Positions 19,837 to 20,801 of a stretch of DNA of 20,801 nucleotides are shown piece after piece (position 1 is the stretch's first letter; the number at the start of each line of letters is the position of its first letter). Below the pieces are notes generated by a model. It had not been told where the DNA came from. It was given only the letters and a program-made list of their open reading frames with translations, and ran no database searches. The position numbers were made by a program, and so were the translations under genes. Source of the DNA: a virus; the IMG/VR virus record IMGVR_UViG_3300045999_012606, positions 1-20,801 of that record. One strand, written 5' to 3'.

Positions 19837-20012
19837 ACGACATCATCTCCTCCATCCGTCGCACCCTGCAGCGTAAGCTTGCACGTTATGTCATCACCAT
19901 CTATTGGGAAGGTGACACGTATAAGCACTACACGTTCAAGCATAATGATGCATTCGAATGGATCGATTGCTATCCCGTCAATGCTGACTTCCGCATTGTC
20001 ACCCGTTACTAA
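19833..20012 (+). CDS. Hypothetical small protein, 59 aa
   Basis: The ATG at 19833-19835 overlaps the TGA of the zinc-ribbon gene (ATGA) and is preceded by CTGGAAACACA, a good ribosome site. MNDIISSIRRTLQRKLARYV is a basic amphipathic helix, followed by a beta-like part (ITIYWEGDTYKHYTFKHNDA) and FEWIDCYPVNADFRIVTRY. No family recognised. The coupling and clean ribosome site support it as a gene. Confidence 0.78.
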   Translation: MNDIISSIRRTLQRKLARYVITIYWEGDTYKHYTFKHNDAFEWIDCYPVNADFRIVTRY

Positions 20013-20039
20013 CCCGTCGTTTTCCTGAAAGGAAATAAC

Positions 20040-20261
20040 ATGCTCTCACATCGCTTCTACCTATCTGGCAGCGTCAACGCAGGCTGGGCCATCCATGACG
20101 CAGCAATGGGTACACCAGTGTGTGCTGACAAGCGTACACCACAGGCTGCGCTAGAGGTGGCTGAGACGCTCAATCTTTACATCTCCCCGCAGATGTGGTG
20201 TAGGGACACGCTGCAGTGGGTTGACATCGCTGCCTTCCTCTACAAAAGCCCCTCTGCTTGA
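20040..20261 (+). CDS. Hypothetical protein, 73 aa
   Basis: ATG 20040 is preceded by TTTCCTGAAAGGAAATAAC. MLSHRFYLSGSVNAGWAIHD, then PVCADKRTPQAALEVAETLN and a C-terminus with aromatic residues (LQWVDIAAFLYKSPSA). It looks like a small alpha/beta domain; no family recognised. The TGA stop (20259-20261) lies inside the -35 hexamer of promoter 6. Confidence 0.78.
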   Translation: MLSHRFYLSGSVNAGWAIHDAAMGTPVCADKRTPQAALEVAETLNLYISPQMWCRDTLQWVDIAAFLYKSPSA

Positions 20262-20287
20262 CTCGGTTATTAACTTTCGTCTACACT
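20258..20287 (+). promoter_or_regulatory. Right-arm promoter 6
   Basis: TTGACT (20258-20263), 18 bp, TACACT (20282-20287), preceded by GCCCCTCTGC. Leader hairpin GCAGC-AATGTC-GCTGC at 20298-20313, then the variant Shine-Dalgarno hairpin TCC-GAAA-GGA at 20320. Confidence 0.82.
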
Positions 20288-20335
20288 TCATTCCGTCGCA
20301 GCAATGTCGCTGCACTCTCTCCGAAAGGAAACATC

Positions 20336-20623
20336 ATGACCAATCTGACTATCAATGGCGTTGAATATACTCCTGTGAAGCCTGCTACCAATACCCGTGC
20401 TGTTGTCGTTGTTGATCGCGGCTGGATTTTCGCTGGTGATGTAACCCGCGAGAACGGACGCATTCGACTGAGCCGTGCATTGCATGTGTTCAAGTGGGAG
20501 TCCATCGGCTTTGCCAAGATGGTTGAAACCGAAAACGCCGATCTGCGTCCTATCTCGGATGTGGATTTGCCAGAAGGCGCAGAGATTTTCTGCATTCCTG
20601 TAGCTGACGATTGGGGCCTGTGA
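20336..20623 (+). CDS. Conserved small protein, DUF6948-like, 95 aa
   Basis: The start at ATG 20336 follows CCGAAAGGAAACATC. MTNLTINGVEYTPVKPATNT, then RAVVVVDRGWIFAGDVTREN and ALHVFKWESIGFAKMVETEN, ending VDLPEGAEIFCIPVADDWGL. The layout 'R--V---G-(V/I)FAG-(L/V)------L--A-----W-----A------P....--P---EI---' reminds me of DUF6948 phage proteins, which in my memory often precede Gly-rich repeat proteins as here. Confidence in the family is moderate. The TGA stop overlaps the ATG of the repeat gene (TGATG), so the two are coupled. Confidence 0.82.
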   Translation: MTNLTINGVEYTPVKPATNTRAVVVVDRGWIFAGDVTRENGRIRLSRALHVFKWESIGFAKMVETENADLRPISDVDLPEGAEIFCIPVADDWGL

Positions 20624-20801
20624 TGGCATCGTTGATGCACCCAGTTGGCTACGGCGACGGCTACAACTACGGCTACGGCGACGGCGACGGCTACGGCGAC
20701 GGCAACGGCAACGGCTACGGCTACGGCTACGGCTACGGCAACGGCGACGGCTACGGCAACGGCTACGGCTACGGCTACGGCAACGGCAACGGCTACGGCG
20801 A
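20623..20801 (+). CDS. Gly-Tyr/Asp/Asn dipeptide-repeat protein (runs off right edge)
   Basis: ATG at 20623-20625 overlaps the previous stop (TGATG). After MASLMHPV the protein is an almost perfect series of Gly-X dipeptides, X being Tyr, Asp or Asn: GYGDGYNYGYGDGDGYGDGN and so on to the end of the window (26 dipeptides seen, the last incomplete). The only break is one Asn-Tyr pair. It should be intrinsically disordered or form stacked Tyr/Gly structures; no function known. No separate ribosome site is seen, so translation probably depends on coupling to the 95-aa gene. The C-terminus lies outside the window. Confidence 0.8.
   Translation, partial: MASLMHPVGYGDGYNYGYGDGDGYGDGNGNGYGYGYGYGNGDGYGNGYGYGYGNGNGYG
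20647..20801 (+). repeat. (GGC-NAC)n hexanucleotide tandem repeat
   Basis: From 20647 to the window end the sequence is built of 26 hexamers GGCTAC, GGCGAC or GGCAAC (one exception, AACTAC at 20665-20670; the last hexamer is cut one base short). Only the fourth base varies and is never C. The repeat continues past the edge. Confidence 0.95.

Noticed and set aside
20258-20335. Longer N-terminus for the 95-aa gene from TTG 20258
   Set aside because: That stretch is the promoter, hairpin and ribosome site; ATG 20336 has the conserved leader.

Overview
This window is part of the genome of a tailed double-stranded DNA bacteriophage (Caudoviricetes) of unidentified species. It carries a complete DNA-packaging and head-assembly set: small and large terminase, P22-type portal, scaffold and HK97-fold major capsid protein. 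Around these lie many short genes of families known mainly from phages. The extended Shine-Dalgarno sequence GAAAGGA, repeated through the right arm, matches a 16S rRNA tail ending CCUCCUUUC, as in beta- and alphaproteobacteria. A host of that kind is an inference. No tRNA, CRISPR array, integrase or DNA polymerase was seen, and both ends of the window cut through genes.

Layout. From 1 to 15185 every gene reads leftward (minus strand). In order of transcription these are: a promoter-proximal cassette of small, mostly basic proteins and two HNH-type proteins (15185-12035); two virion-like proteins (12034-10437); the terminase region with TerS, an HTH-like protein and TerL (10440-8206); the portal (8162-6090); a 73-aa protein; a large Gly-rich structural protein; the scaffold (4161-3304); a terminator; the major capsid protein (3092-2022); a 135-aa capsid companion; a second terminator; and four small probable virion proteins running off the left edge. 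Stop/start overlaps of the TCAT (ATGA) type tie much of this together as one late operon.

From 15186 to 16530 I see no convincing gene. This 1.3-kb control region is packed with perfect inverted repeats, a 20-bp tandem repeat, a 22-bp palindrome and mutually exclusive hairpins. It contains a strong sigma70-like leftward promoter (15238-15266) that probably drives the leftward genes.

From 16531 to the right edge all genes read rightward: about twelve short genes, mostly of unknown function. They include a Gp88-family protein, a zinc-ribbon protein and a 27-aa membrane peptide, followed by a (GGC-NAC)n hexanucleotide-repeat gene. Six near-identical promoters (TTGACt/a, exactly 18 bp, then a -10 such as TACAAT) are distributed among them. 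Nearly every gene has the same leader: a small hairpin, then the self-complementary element TTCCTGAAAGGAAA, which contains the Shine-Dalgarno, then ATG. Stop codons of upstream genes fall inside these -35 boxes and Shine-Dalgarno hairpins. This repeated expression cassette, the hairpin-rich divergent control region and the hexanucleotide-repeat gene are the most unusual things in the window.
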